From NCBI RefSeq assembly GCF_019565505.1, contig NZ_CP067378.1, positions 2,728,001 to 2,792,000 of the forward strand: DNA of 64,000 bases, given 5' to 3'. The DNA comes from Flavobacterium davisii (lineage in GTDB: Bacteria; Bacteroidota; Bacteroidia; Flavobacteriales; Flavobacteriaceae). Under the pieces are notes generated by a model. That model saw only the letters and a program-made list of their open reading frames with translations, searched no databases and was not told where the DNA came from. The stretch's first letter is position 1; every line of letters begins with the position of its first letter. Positions 32,273-41,907 of this stretch are shown here, piece after piece. The position numbers and the translations under genes were made by a program.

Positions 32273-33914
32273 ATGTATACAAAATTACTTAAAACATTAT
32301 TATTGTTTATTTCAATCTCTTCTTTCGGTCAAGTAGGAATAGGAACAGAGTCTCCTAGAGGAGCATTGGAGATAAATTCTTCAACCAATGGTTTTTTACC
32401 TCCTCAAGTAGCTTTAACTTCTTCAAATTTATCAGCTCCAGTAGTTAATCCGCAAGGAGGAGGTGCACCTGTAGCAGGTACTATTGTATATAATACGGCA
32501 ACGACAGGAACAGCTCCTAATAATGTGGTACCGGGTTTTTATTACTGGAATGGATCCAGTTGGTTGTTGTTAACAAGTCAGGCTACTTCAGGTTCTTCTC
32601 AGTGGACATTAACAGGTAATGCAGGTACCTCTGCGTCAACTAATTTTGTGGGTACTACAGATGCTGTTGATTTTGTAACCCGTACTAATAATACCGAAAG
32701 TATGAGAGTTACAAGTGCAGGCAATGTAGGGATTGGGTCTAATAGTCCATTAAGTAAACTTCAAGTTAACAATGGAGGAGCGGCAGTAAGTGGAATTTCG
32801 GTAAGAGCTTTAGCTGATTGGGACGCTGTTTCTATCTCTCATGATGGGAATACAGGTTATATTAACGCTGCGGGTGTTGAAAACGGTCTTGCTTTTTAGA
32901 ACCAATTCAACGGCATCAGGAGATTATTTGTCAAATGCTTATACAGAACGAATGCGATTGTTGAATAATGGGAATCTAGGAATCGGAACGGATTCTCCAG
33001 CAGCTAGACTCGATGTTTCGGCGGGGGTTACAGGAGTTCAAACCGTTTTGAATACGACGGGTAATATTAATGATTTTTTCCAATATAATGTTCAAAATAC
33101 CAGTACTGGTAATAAGGCTCAGAGTGGGTATTCTGCTACAGCTAATAATGGTACGGCTACTACAGGTTTTGCTTGGATGGGGATTAATAATTCAGGATTT
33201 AATTTTCCTACGGCTTATAACATCGGAGGAGCAAATGATGTGTCTTATATAGGAAGTGGACAAGATATGCACATAGCCAATGCAAACAATACAAAATCTA
33301 TAATTTTTTCTACAGGAACAGCTTCAACTCCTTTTTTTAATGAAAGAATGAGGATTACAAATGCAGGAAATGTAGGAATAGGAACTAATAATCCTACAAC
33401 AAAATTACATATCAGTAGTACTACTTCTCCAGCATTAAGAATCGCGGATGGAACTGAAGGAAGTGGCAAAATGCTTGTTTCAGATGCAAATGGTAATGCA
33501 ACTTGGCAATCAAGTAATCTGCCTTTAATTTCCGCATTTCAAGGTATGGTAATACCTATATGTGCTAATGTATCTGTTAATTCAACGGGTTCTTTTACAA
33601 CAACTATAAGTGGAGTAAATACTACTGTAACTTGGACTGTTTTGTCAAAGCAAACTTCTAGTGCAAGCTTTCCGATATATGCAGAAAGATTGCAGGTTAG
33701 ATATAATTTTTCGCCACAATTACCATTTGTTCCAAAAGGAATTATATTTAACGCGCTTAATAATAGTGGATATCCCGATACGTTTTCTTTAAATTATGCG
33801 GCAAAATCGCAATCTTCTATTACGGTTAATATAACAAGAAATGACACCCTTGGAAATGGAGCAGTATCTTGCTGGGCAGGTCAGTTTTATTTTGATGTTA
33901 TGGTTATGAATTAA
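32273..33914 (+). CDS. Secreted surface protein with NVGIGT-type repeats, paralogue 1, frameshifted
   Basis: About 546 residues. Signal peptide MYTKLLKTLLLFISISSFG, then a head (GFLPPQVALTSSNLSAPV, FYYWNGSSWLLLTS) and repeated blocks of the form AGNVGIG..SP..KL.V, the beta-helical repeat common in Bacteroidota secreted proteins and phage tail-fibre-like stalks. The C-terminal 170 residues (from about ISSTTSPALRIADG) form a tip with no match in the neighbour. The frame breaks near 32896, where this copy has TTTTT and the paralogue has TTTT (GLAFRTNSTASGDYL). Since the paralogue is in frame there, the extra T is probably an error. Likely exported and displayed on the surface; ligand unknown. 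Confidence 0.72.
32318..33382 (+). repeat. About 1.06-kb duplication, copy 1
   Basis: Nearly identical to 34252-35314, beginning at TCTTTCGGTCAAGTAGGAAT just after the signal-peptide codons and ending at GGAAATGTAGGAATAGG. Longer exact stretches occur in the middle (32560-32920) than at 32985-33130, where substitutions cluster. Sequence before and after is unrelated between the two genes. Confidence 0.9.
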
Positions 33915-33919
33915 ATTAT

Positions 33920-33947
33920 AAAAACAGCTTTATTGGCTGTTTTTTTA
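33920..33947 (+). terminator. Terminator after paralogue 1
   Basis: Stem AAAACAGC / GCTGTTTT with a TTTATTG loop and a T7 tail, directly after the stop at 33914. The rest of the 288 bp before paralogue 2 is AT-rich and empty. Confidence 0.88.
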
Positions 33948-34170
33948 TAGTTATTTAAAATAAACAAGTTGTTACTTTTCTTGAAAAAGGAAATAAAAGT
34001 TGAACTGAATTAAAGCGAAAGAGATGTTGAAAATAAAGAATAGGTTCTTTTTTGTAATACTTTACTTATGTAATGTGTTCATTGATAGTTTTTTGTGTTT
34101 TATAAGGTTAAAATTAAAATTATTTGATGTGTTTTTATTAAAATATGTATATATCATAATTTTTAATGGT

Positions 34171-34178
34171 TATTTTTG
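34171..34178 (+). promoter_or_regulatory. Probable -7 box of paralogue 2
   Basis: TATTTTTG, 24 bp before the ATG, so this copy has its own promoter in addition to the terminator upstream. -33 not clear. Confidence 0.5.
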
Positions 34179-34202
34179 TGAAATATTAAAAAAAATAATT
34201 GT

Positions 34203-35809
34203 ATGGGCATAAGATTGTTTAAAACGTTGTTTTGTTTGTTTGTTTCAGCTTATTCTTTCGGTCAAGTAGGAATAGGAACAGAGTTTCCTAGAGGGGCATT
34301 AGATATAAGCTCTTCTACGAATGGTTTTTTACCTCCTCAAGTAGCTTTAACCTCTTCAAATTTATCAGCTCCAGTAGTTAATCCGCAAGGAGGAGGTGCA
34401 CCTGTAGCAGGTACTATTGTATATAATACAGCAACCACAGGGACAGCTCCTAATAATGTGGTGCCAGTTTTTTATTACTGGAATGGATCCAGTTGGTTGT
34501 TGTTAACAAGTCAGGCTACTTCAGGTTCTTCTCAGTGGACATTAACAGGTAATGCAGGTACCTCTGCGTCAACTAATTTTGTGGGTACTACAGATGCTGT
34601 TGATTTTGTAACCCGTACTAATAATACCGAAAGTATGAGAGTTACAAGTGCAGGCAATGTAGGGATTGGGTCTAATAGTCCATTAAGTAAACTTCAAGTT
34701 AACAATGGAGGAGCGGCAGTAAGTGGAATTTCGGTAAGAGCTTTAGCTGATTGGGACGCTGTTTCTATCTCTCATGATGGGAATACAGGTTATATTAACG
34801 CTGCGGGTGTTGAAAACGGTCTTGCTTTTAGAACCAATTCAACGGCATCAGGAGATTATTTGTCCAATGCTTATACAGAACGAATGCGATTGTTGAATAA
34901 TGGGAATCTAGGAATCGGAACAGCTTCTCCTACAACTAAACTTGATGTTTCGGCGGGTGTTACAGGAGTTCAAACAGTCGTAAATGCTACAGGTAATATT
35001 AATGATTTTTTCCAATATAATGTTCAAAATACTAGTACAGGTACTCAGGCTCAGAGTGGGTATTCTGCCACAGCTAATAATGGTACGGCTACTACGGGTT
35101 TTGTCTGGATGGGGATTAATAATTCAGGATTTAATTTTCCTACGGCTTATAACATCGGAGGAGCAAATGACGTGTCTTATATAGGAAGTGGACAAGATAT
35201 GCACATAGCCAATGCAAACAATACAAAATCTATAATTTTTTCTACAGGAACAGCTTCAACTCCTTTTTTTAATGAAAGAATGAGGATTACAAATGCAGGA
35301 AATGTAGGAATAGGGACAGCAACACCTTCCAGAAGATTAGAACTTAATTCAGGTGCTTTAATGACTCCTCCAATTCGCTTAACACAGCAAAGAGCCAGTG
35401 TTTCGGCAACATCTACAACAGGTGATGGAACAAAAAATTTGGTAGTTGATAATAATGGGGATTTAGTTACAAAAGTAAATGAAAAAGATATACGCCTAAT
35501 ACATGTACGTGTGCAGGCGCATTTCCATACACTTTGCCTGCTGATTTAACAACTTATGAAGAGTACGATGCAAATTGGTCAGGAAATAGTCAATCTAATA
35601 CGACTTTAGCCGATTTTATACTTCCAACAGTTGCTAATGCTATTACAGCAGGACATAAATATGGTGATGTAGTAGTAATTCATAGAGGATCTGCTTATAA
35701 TGTAGTCATAGGAACTACGAATACGAATCTTTCAAGTGTACTTAGTTTAGCACCAAATACTTCGGTTGGTTTTGCATTAGGAATAGATAAGTGGTACAGA
35801 GCTTTTTAA
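34203..35809 (+). CDS. Secreted surface protein with NVGIGT-type repeats, paralogue 2, frameshifted
   Basis: About 535 residues. Signal peptide MGIRLFKTLFCLFVSAYSFG, then the same head and repeat stalk as paralogue 1, but a different C-terminus: PSRRLELNSGALMTPPIRLT, LVVDNNGDLVTKV and a Cys-containing, strand-rich tip that reads TCTCAGAFPYTLPADLTTYE after correction and ends FALGIDKWYRAF. The frame breaks around 35490-35500 (GATATACGCC); one base is missing before TGTACGTGTGCAGGC. The common stalk with exchanged tips suggests variable binding specificity (inference). No conserved T9SS sorting domain is obvious at the end, so the export route is uncertain. Confidence 0.7.
34252..35314 (+). repeat. 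About 1.06-kb duplication, copy 2
   Basis: Partner of 32318-33382, 1.93 kb downstream in direct orientation. Direct repeats of this size and identity can recombine with each other. Confidence 0.9.
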
Positions 35810-35842
35810 AGAAAAATACGTACCTGTTTTTATACTTATTAA

Positions 35843-35902
35843 TACTTTGAGTGATTTTGTTAGACTCTTTTCTTAAAGGAAATTTGTAAATCACTCAAAG
35901 TA
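35843..35902 (+). terminator. Long hairpin after paralogue 2
   Basis: Perfect 15-bp arms TACTTTGAGTGATTT and AAATCACTCAAAGTA around a 30-nt loop, 34 bp after the stop. The tail is AT-rich rather than a pure T run, so it may be a processing hairpin as well as a terminator. Confidence 0.6.
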
Positions 35903-35934
35903 ATAATTTTCTTCTTAATTATATTTCGGAATAA

Positions 35935-36184
35935 GATGAAAAGGCAAAAAAATATGCACAGAAATTTTTCTTGCAGATGGGGCTGCCAAAAAACTTTAAT
36001 TTAGCATCTTGTTTGTCACTTCGATGAAAGGAAAGAGTCAGATTATCAATATTGTGTTATTTCTCTTGTCATATACATGATAAGATTGTGAACTTTTAAG
36101 ATAAGCTAATTGAGGATAAGATATGCTTTTTTAGATTCAAAGATCTTTTATTTGAAATAAATTTCTAACGTGCAATCTGAGGTT
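35935..36184 (+). repeat. Interspersed repeat, family B, copy B3
   Basis: Aligned with 31807-32098: AAGATGAAAAGGCAAAA, TGTCACTTCGATGAAAGG, CTCTTGTCATATACATGATA, TTTTTAGATTCAAAGATC, ending TAACGTGCAATCTGAGGTTA. It fills the 397-bp gap before the SDR gene together with the hairpin; no gene seen. Confidence 0.65.
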
Positions 36185-36206
36185 AATTCATAATAAAGAA
36201 ATAGTA

Positions 36207-37021
36207 ATGTCAAAAATATCATTTAAAAACAAGAAAGTGCTTATTACAGGAGGAGCCTCTGGTATAGGTAAGATAATGGTTAGAAAAGCGTTAGAGCGTG
36301 GTGCATCCGAATTAATCGTGTGGGATATAAATGAAGAAGGATTAAAAATTTTAAAAAAAGACCTAATAACCTTTGAGGCTAGATTAAAAGTTTATACCAT
36401 CGATTTATCTAATATGCAAGAGTTAATGGTATTGGCGGATCGGATAAAACAAGAAATAGGTGTAATAGATATATTAATTAATAATGCAGGGATCATAGTT
36501 GGTAAGTATTTTTTAGATCATACGGCTAATGAAATATCTCGTACTTTATTGGTTAATACGGAGGCACTTATGCAGATTACCTTAACATTCTTGCCGGGTA
36601 TGTTGGCTCAAAATTTTGGAGCTATTTGTAACATAGCTTCATCAGCAGGATTGGTGTCAAGTCCTAAAATGTCCGTTTATGTAGCTTCTAAATGGGCAAT
36701 TGTTGGATGGAGTGATAGTATTCGGTTAGAATTATTACAACAAAAAAAAGAAGTTGCGGTAACGACTATCATGCCATATTATATTAATACAGGTATGTTT
36801 GATGGAGTTCGATCTAGGTTATTACCTATATTAGAGCCAGAAAGAGTTGCTGAAAAAATTATACTAGCTATAGAAAAAGAACGCGAATGCTAGCAATGCC
36901 ATTGCCTTATTGGTTTATTCGTTTAGCTCAAGGTCTTTTTCCATTATCTATCTATGAGTGGATTATGGGGAAGATATTTGGAATTTATGATGCTATGAAT
37001 GATTTTAAAGGGAAAAAATAG
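36207..37021 (+). CDS. Short-chain dehydrogenase/reductase, frameshifted near the end
   Basis: About 271 residues with the classical SDR fold: cofactor loop TGGASGIGK (GxxxGxG), LINNAG, catalytic Ser/Tyr/Lys in NIASSAGLVSSPKMSVYVASK (Tyr and Lys of YxxxK), and the PYYINTGMF loop. The frame breaks near 36880 (GAAAAAGAACG); one base restores TRMLAMPLPYWFIRLAQGL and a hydrophobic C-terminus ending FKGKK at 37021. The C-terminal hydrophobic segment resembles SDR family proteins of lipid or retinol type, which sit on membranes. Substrate unknown. It stands alone, convergent with trmD. Confidence 0.82.
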
Positions 37022-37027
37022 ATAAAT

Positions 37028-37072
37028 AATGCTTTGTGAAACTTAAAAATAAAAAGAGTTCACAAAGCATTT
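37028..37072. terminator. Bidirectional terminator between the SDR gene and trmD
   Basis: Arms AATGCTTTGTGAAACT and AGTTCACAAAGCATT (one bulged base), at the meeting point of two convergent genes. Confidence 0.85.
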
Positions 37073-37079
37073 ATTGTTA

Positions 37080-37757
37080 TTAATCTTCTAAAAGATCAGG
37101 TCTTCTGTTTTTAGTATGTTCGTATGCTTTTTCTTCTCGCCATCTGTCTATATTAGCTTGATGTCCACTAAGTAAAACATCCGGTACCTTCATTCCGTTA
37201 TATTCAGCAGGACGCGTATAGATAGGAGGAGAAAGTAAATTATCTTGAAAGCTATCTGTTAAAGCGGAAGTTTCATTGCTTAAAACTCCCGGGATTAAAC
37301 GAATAAGAGCATCACATAAGACAATAGCGCCAATTTCACCACCACTCAAAACATAATCTCCTATAGAAATTTCCTTTGTAATATGTAAATCGCGTACACG
37401 TTGATCGACTCCTTTATAATGACCACAAAGAATGATAATGTTTTCATACATAGACATTTTGTTGGCTAAAGGTTGACGTAGCGTTTCTCCGTCAGGCGTC
37501 ATGTAAATAACTTCATCATAAGTTCGCTCCTCTTTTAATTTGGAAATACATTTATCAATCGGTTCTATCATCATTACCATACCAGCACCACCTCCGAATT
37601 GATAATCGTCTACACTACGACGTTTATCTGTAGTGTAATCTCTCAAGTTATGAAAATAAACCTCTACTAATCCTTTTTGGATGGCTCTTTTCATGATAGA
37701 TCCTTCAAAAGGACTTTGCATAAGTTCTGGTAGAACAGTTATAATGTCAATACGCAT
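37080..37757 (-). CDS. trmD: tRNA (guanine-N1)-methyltransferase
   Basis: 225 residues; methylates G37 of tRNAs reading CNN codons, needed to prevent frameshifting. SPOUT knot signatures are clear: [25 protein letters not shown] and [14 protein letters not shown] (SAM-binding knot), plus [28 protein letters not shown]. The start at ATG 37757 ([12 protein letters not shown]) is preferred over an in-frame ATG four codons upstream because homologues begin with M.IDI. Intact and alone. Confidence 0.95.
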   Translation of the reverse strand: MRIDIITVLPELMQSPFEGSIMKRAIQKGLVEVYFHNLRDYTTDKRRSVDDYQFGGGAGMVMMIEPIDKCISKLKEERTYDEVIYMTPDGETLRQPLANKMSMYENIIILCGHYKGVDQRVRDLHITKEISIGDYVLSGGEIGAIVLCDALIRLIPGVLSNETSALTDSFQDNLLSPPIYTRPAEYNGMKVPDVLLSGHQANIDRWREEKAYEHTKNRRPDLLED

Positions 37758-37831
37758 TTTGTAATTCAAAAAGTTAAAAACAGCAAAGTTACAAAGTTTC
37801 TACTAACTTTAGAAGGTACTTTCTTATTGCA

Positions 37832-38274
37832 TTATACTCCAAATTGTTTTAGGTGATGGTCTAGATGATTCCATTGAAGTTTATTCCAATCTTCATTTGA
37901 TAATTTACCCCAAAAAGGATGCTGTCTGAGTTGGATAATCTTAGTTCCTTTTTGAAAATTTCTTGTTTTTTGAATTAATTCTAATTTTGTTTTTTCAAAA
38001 TCATATTTTTCTTTAAAAATAAAAGAAGGAGCGGTAGGACTATTCTTTTTAAATTCGTTTGTTAACACTCTTTTTTTTATTAATCGGCCTAATAAACCCA
38101 TAAAAAAGGGATTTTTAAAACTAAATCGCCTGTAGCAACATCTATTGGAGCAATGCAATGTTTCATCATCTGATCTACTGTCATTTTGCCCCATAAAGGT
38201 TGTTTTTCAGGAGTTAGTTTTTCAATACGACTTATTAATTCTTCATTGTCTGAAGGAATGAATATATTTTTCAT
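37832..38274 (-). CDS. DUF1569 (DinB-like) protein, frameshifted
   Basis: About 147 residues. The N-terminal half (LTPEKQPLWGKMTVDQMMKH, with a metal-type His) and the C-terminal half (HPFWGKLSNEDWNKLQWNHL then DHHLKQFGV) match the DUF1569/DinB four-helix bundle, in which three His residues usually bind a metal. The frame breaks in the T6 run near 38105; a seventh T gives LVLKIPFFMGLLGRLIKK. The biochemical role of DUF1569 is unknown, with thiol-S-transferase-like DinB relatives as the nearest functional analogy. Confidence 0.75.
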
Positions 38275-38328
38275 TAACTATAGTTTTTTATAATGTTTGT
38301 ATGATAGGTTATTTTGTAATCTAAAAAC

Positions 38329-39126
38329 TTATATTTTGGTAGCAGTTAGGCTAAATAGCATTGGAATTTTGTTTTCTAGGTGCCTAATTCTAAATTTACC
38401 TTTTTCAAATTCTTCGGTTTGGTTAAAACAATTGTATGGAGAGTAATCGTATTCATCAAAAGAATTGACTTGGAGGCCATTTTTAATTAGTGCATTTAGT
38501 ACCTCTGATGTTGGATGATTCCATGATATGGTTTTAGTCTCTATTTCTGAATTGCGATCACCATAAGTTCCTTTTTCTTCTTCAATTATAGTTTCTGTAT
38601 TAAAGTAATTATATGCTATTTCTTTAAAGTTATTGTCAAACATCCAAACAAAAGGATGAAATTCTACAAAAATAAATTGACCATTAGGTTTTAGGAAATC
38701 AGAAATTATTTTAGCCCATTTATCTAGATCAGGTAACCAACCAATGGTTCCATAACTAGAAAAAATAATATCAAATTTTTCATTAATATAATTGGGTGTT
38801 TCATACACATCACAACAAATGAATTTAGTATTTAATCCCAATTGGGAATTAAAACTTTGAGCCGCTTCTATTGCCTTATCAGATAAATCAATGCCTGTTA
38901 CTTGGGCTCCCATTCGTTGTAAAGACATAGAATCTTGACCAAAATGGCATTGTAGATGTAAAATACTTTTATTTTGAATGTTTCCTAAAAGCATTAATTC
39001 GATATCATTTAATGTGGATTTACCACTTAAAAAGGAACTGTTTTTATAAAAATCAGAATTAATATGAATAATTGTTTTTTCGTTCCAAGTTTTTCTGTTT
39101 ATTTCTAAATAGTTTAATTTTGTCAT
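38329..39126 (-). CDS. SAM-dependent methyltransferase, class I
   Basis: 265 residues. Motif I is ILHLQCHFGQDSMSLQRMGA followed by VTGIDLSDKAIEAAQ, and later FDIIFSSYGTIGWLPDLDKW, the usual Rossmann-fold SAM-binding layout. The substrate cannot be told; the family includes small-molecule methylases. Intact. Its start lies 2 bp from the stop of the GNAT gene upstream on the same strand, so the two form an operon. Confidence 0.85.
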   Translation of the reverse strand: MTKLNYLEINRKTWNEKTIIHINSDFYKNSSFLSGKSTLNDIELMLLGNIQNKSILHLQCHFGQDSMSLQRMGAQVTGIDLSDKAIEAAQSFNSQLGLNTKFICCDVYETPNYINEKFDIIFSSYGTIGWLPDLDKWAKIISDFLKPNGQFIFVEFHPFVWMFDNNFKEIAYNYFNTETIIEEEKGTYGDRNSEIETKTISWNHPTSEVLNALIKNGLQVNSFDEYDYSPYNCFNQTEEFEKGKFRIRHLENKIPMLFSLTATKI

Positions 39127-39128
39127 AG

Positions 39129-39587
39129 TTATAAGTTAAGTTCCATTTGTATATCAGCTCTTGTGTAATCAGTTTCTTCTAAAGGAACTTCAATAAAATT
39201 AAAATTTCGGTATAAATTAAGAGCAGGAATTAGTTTCGTACTTGATAAAAGAAATATTTTTTTTGCTTTTTGAGAAATAGCATAATCAATGCAAGTACGC
39301 ATTAATGAAGAACTTAATTTCATTCCTTGAAAATTTTTATCCACAGCCATCTTTGCTAGTTCGTAAGTAATAGGATCCGTTTTAATCATTGCTACGGTGC
39401 CTACAACTTGATTGTTAACCAAACAAAAAAAGATAGTGCCGTCTTTTTCAATAATATCTCGCTCTATGTTTTCAAACGTAGCAATATCGTGTGGTTCTAT
39501 GTAAAAATATTCTTCTAGCCACGCTTTATTAAGTCGAATAAAATCTTCTTTATATTTTGAATCATAGCTAATTATTTTGATGTCCAT
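39129..39587 (-). CDS. GNAT-family N-acetyltransferase
   Basis: 152 residues, single GNAT domain: beta-strand NQVVGTVAMIK, then the acetyl-CoA loop KMAVDKNFQGMKLSSSLM (motif A, Q/RxxGxG/A-like NFQGMKLS), and a C-terminal NLYRNFNFIEVP block. Acceptor unknown. Intact. Nearly abuts the methyltransferase gene downstream and is divergent from the peptidyl-prolyl isomerase gene. Confidence 0.85.
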   Translation of the reverse strand: MDIKIISYDSKYKEDFIRLNKAWLEEYFYIEPHDIATFENIERDIIEKDGTIFFCLVNNQVVGTVAMIKTDPITYELAKMAVDKNFQGMKLSSSLMRTCIDYAISQKAKKIFLLSSTKLIPALNLYRNFNFIEVPLEETDYTRADIQMELNL

Positions 39588-39633
39588 TTGAATATAAAAT
39601 TGTAATTTTGTTTCTCAAATTTAATAAAATAAA

Positions 39634-40567
39634 GTGATGCAAGACGGTATTTACGCAAAATTTAATACTTCCAAAGGAGCTATTCTAGTGAAATTAACAC
39701 ATGACTTAACTCCGGGAACTGTAGGTAACTTTGTTGGTTTAGCAGAAGGGAATCTAGAGAACTCAGTTAAATCGCAAGGTCAGAAATATTATGATGGATT
39801 AAAGTTTCATCGTGTTATTCCTGATTTTATGATACAAGGAGGATGTCCTCTGGGTACAGGAACAGGTGATGCAGGTTATAAATTTGATGATGAATTTCAT
39901 CCTTCATTAAAACATGATGCTCCCGGTGTGTTGTCTATGGCTAATGCAGGTCCAGTACTAATGGTTCTCAGTTTTTTATTACACATGTTGCAACGCCTTG
40001 GTTAGATGGTAAACATACTGTTTTTGGTCATGTTGTAGAAGGGCAAGATGTCGTGGATCTAGTTGTACAAGATGATGTAATGGAATCGATTGAGATTGTT
40101 CGTGTAGGAACTGAAGCGAAAGAATGGAATGCTATTGAAGCTTTTCGTACTTTTGAAGGAGCTCGTGAAAAAGAATAGCAGAAGCCAAACGTTTAGCTGA
40201 AGAATCAGTAGATAAGTTATCAGCTGGTTTTGAAAAGACAGAAAGTGGTTTACGTTATAAAATTATCCAAAAAGGAGAAGGTAAAAAAGCAGAAAAAGGG
40301 CGTACAGTATCAGTGCATTATCAAGGCTCTTTAGAAAATGGTCAGGTGTTTGATTCTTCTTATAAAAGAAAACAACCTATAGAATTTCCATTAGGAAAAG
40401 GCTACGTAATAGAAGGTTGGGATGAAGGGATTGCTTTGTTGCAAGTGGGCGATAAAGCGCGTTTTGTAATTCCTTCTTATTTAGGTTATGGAGATAAAGG
40501 GGCAGGAGGGGTAATTCCACCAAACGCTACTTTAATTTTTGATGTAGAATTAATGGATATTAAGTAA
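39634..40567 (+). CDS. Cyclophilin-FKBP fusion peptidyl-prolyl isomerase, frameshifted
   Basis: About 311 residues. The N-terminal cyclophilin domain has [14 protein letters not shown] (catalytic Arg, Phe, Met, Gln), then ANAGPGTNGSQFF after correction and [19 protein letters not shown] linker rich in E/K leads to a C-terminal FKBP domain: [57 protein letters not shown]. The order cyclophilin-FKBP corresponds to the dual-family immunophilins (CFBP) known from Flavobacterium. Without a signal peptide it should be a cytoplasmic folding helper. Breaks: near 39954 (CCAGTACT, a G missing from CCAGG) and near 40175 (A run). Confidence 0.88.
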
Positions 40568-40592
40568 AAAATATATTTACATAGATATATTT

Positions 40593-40627
40593 TAAAAATC
40601 CTACCTTGAAAACAGGTGGGATTTTTT
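40593..40627 (+). terminator. Terminator after the PPIase gene
   Basis: AAAATCCTACCT / AGGTGGGATTTT with a TGAAAAC loop and T tail, 26 bp after the stop. Confidence 0.85.
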
Positions 40628-40655
40628 ATATTTACCCAAACTAAAAAAAATAAAT

Positions 40656-40963
40656 ATGTTTAATAAAAAAATAATAGGATTTATTTGTTTAGGCGGAATC
40701 CTTTTTCGTGCTCCAAAAAAGTAATATCAACTTCTTCTACTGTGCAAAATAATATAGAAACAGCTAAGATAGAGCTTCCGTCAGAAATTGCAGAAGGAAA
40801 ATCTTTATATGAAAATAATTGTGCTAAATGCCATAAGCTATTTCCTGTGTCAAAGCATGATAAAGCAGGTTGGGTTAAAACAGTAGACAGAATGGCTCCA
40901 AAAGCTAAAATTACAGAAGCACAAAAAACACTAGTTTATAATTATCTAACTTACGGGATGTAG
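40656..40963 (+). CDS. Cytochrome c-type lipoprotein, frameshifted
   Basis: About 102 residues. Reads MFNKKIIGFICLGGILF from the ATG at 40656; one more T in the T5 run near 40705 gives the lipobox FSCSKK, so it is a small lipoprotein. After a Ser/Thr linker it has a single heme site CAKCHKLF with MAPKAKI later providing the distal Met, and a family-typical ending VYNYLTYG. This is a monoheme periplasmic or outer-membrane electron carrier; partner unknown. It could be mistaken for a 92-residue ORF starting at 40685, which lacks the signal. Confidence 0.78.
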
Positions 40964-41164
40964 TGTGTTAGATTGTTAAAACTATAAAGGAAAAGCTGTT
41001 TATGAAATATTCACTTAGTTTAATCAACTTCAGAAAAATCCTATAATTTATTTAGATAAATAAAAAATACAGAATGTTGGTTCTCCATTTTTTTACTTGA
41101 GGTTGATTATATTATAAAATCAATACAATATTTTTAAAACAGCTTTTTTAATAGAATAAAAATG

Positions 41165-41621
41165 TTATTTCTTAGCTGAAAAACCTACAGGAATCATTAA
41201 TTCACCTCTTTCAAATTTATTTAAATATAAATTCACAGGTTTTGACTGTCCGAGGATATGTAATTTCATAAATATCTAACATACCAGCTCCTATATCTGC
41301 CCTGTTAGTAGGGAAAGGGCAGCAAGACTCTATAAGTTTATATGAAATATTTTCTCCTTTTGGACCTGCTAAAGCATTTAAAAAACGTTTTTGGTTGTTT
41401 TCCCCATCTTCTATTGAGGTAAATCCTACATTTACAGGATAAAACTCAGTAAAAGCATATTTTTTGTCTGTAGCATTTTTCGTTATAATAAAACTGTTCT
41501 GTTTTTCATTTAATGAAGGACCTGCCACATTATTATCTATATTACGAATAGTATTTCGTGTGCTAATACAACTGTTTAGGAACAAAAAGCTTGTCAGGAA
41601 TAAAAAATATAGTTTTTTCAT
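41165..41621 (-). CDS. Small lipoprotein, frameshifted near the C-terminus
   Basis: About 151 residues with signal MKKLYFLFLTSFLFLNSC (lipobox LNSC). The body has FIITKNATDKKYAFTEFYPV and VGFTSIEDGENNQKRFLNAL. The apparent stop at 41217 follows a break at CTGTCCGAGGATATG; removing one base gives EITYPGQSKPVNLYLNKFER then GELMIPVGFSAKK, ending at 41165. That is again a Pro-Gly CCWGG position. I do not recognise a function; some tubulin-like or 2-dehydro-aldolase-neighbour lipoproteins of Bacteroidota look similar in size only. The start at MKKL (41621) is chosen over in-frame upstream ATG at 41660 because it begins the signal peptide. Confidence 0.7.
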
Positions 41622-41650
41622 TATTTGAATTTTTATACAAATATAAAAAC

Positions 41651-41679
41651 AAAAGCGCATAACAAAAGCGCTCTTTTTA
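41651..41679 (+). terminator. Orphan hairpin with T run
   Basis: AGCGC / GCGCT with a 9-nt loop followed by CTTTTTA on the plus strand, but no plus-strand gene lies just upstream. Confidence 0.5.
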
Positions 41680-41819
41680 TTTAAAAGCTTTGTTTTTTTG
41701 AAAAAAATAAGCTTAATTTTGTACCGAAATTTTAATTCAAGCTTAATTGTTTGAGTATAGATATTTCTTTTTCATTATATTGGTTGGGTTAATAAAAGAG
41801 TTATCTTAAATTTCATAAA

Positions 41820-41843
41820 GAGCACCTCAAAAGGGTGCTTTTT
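41820..41843 (+). terminator. Orphan terminator before the YeeE gene
   Basis: AGCACC / GGTGCT stem followed by T5, 18 bp before the promoter of the next gene. It could end a short transcript that begins somewhere in 41680-41800. Confidence 0.6.
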
Positions 41844-41861
41844 GATTTTTGCAACTTCTTC

Positions 41862-41891
41862 TTTGTTAATTTGTCATTTCTGTTATTTTTG
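41862..41891 (+). promoter_or_regulatory. Promoter of the YeeE/YedE genes
   Basis: TTTG (41862-41865), 18 bp, TATTTTTG (41884-41891), then 16 bp to the ATG. A good match to the Bacteroidota promoter. Confidence 0.7.
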
Positions 41892-41907
41892 CATAAAAAT
41901 AGAATCA

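Noticed and set aside
32273..35809. Prophage tail-fibre genes
   Set aside because: Both proteins have signal peptides and their own promoters, and no capsid, terminase, integrase or lysis gene is present around them.
41820..41891. Riboswitch upstream of the sulfur transporter
   Set aside because: Only simple hairpins are visible; I could not fit a known SAM or other sulfur-related aptamer to the sequence.
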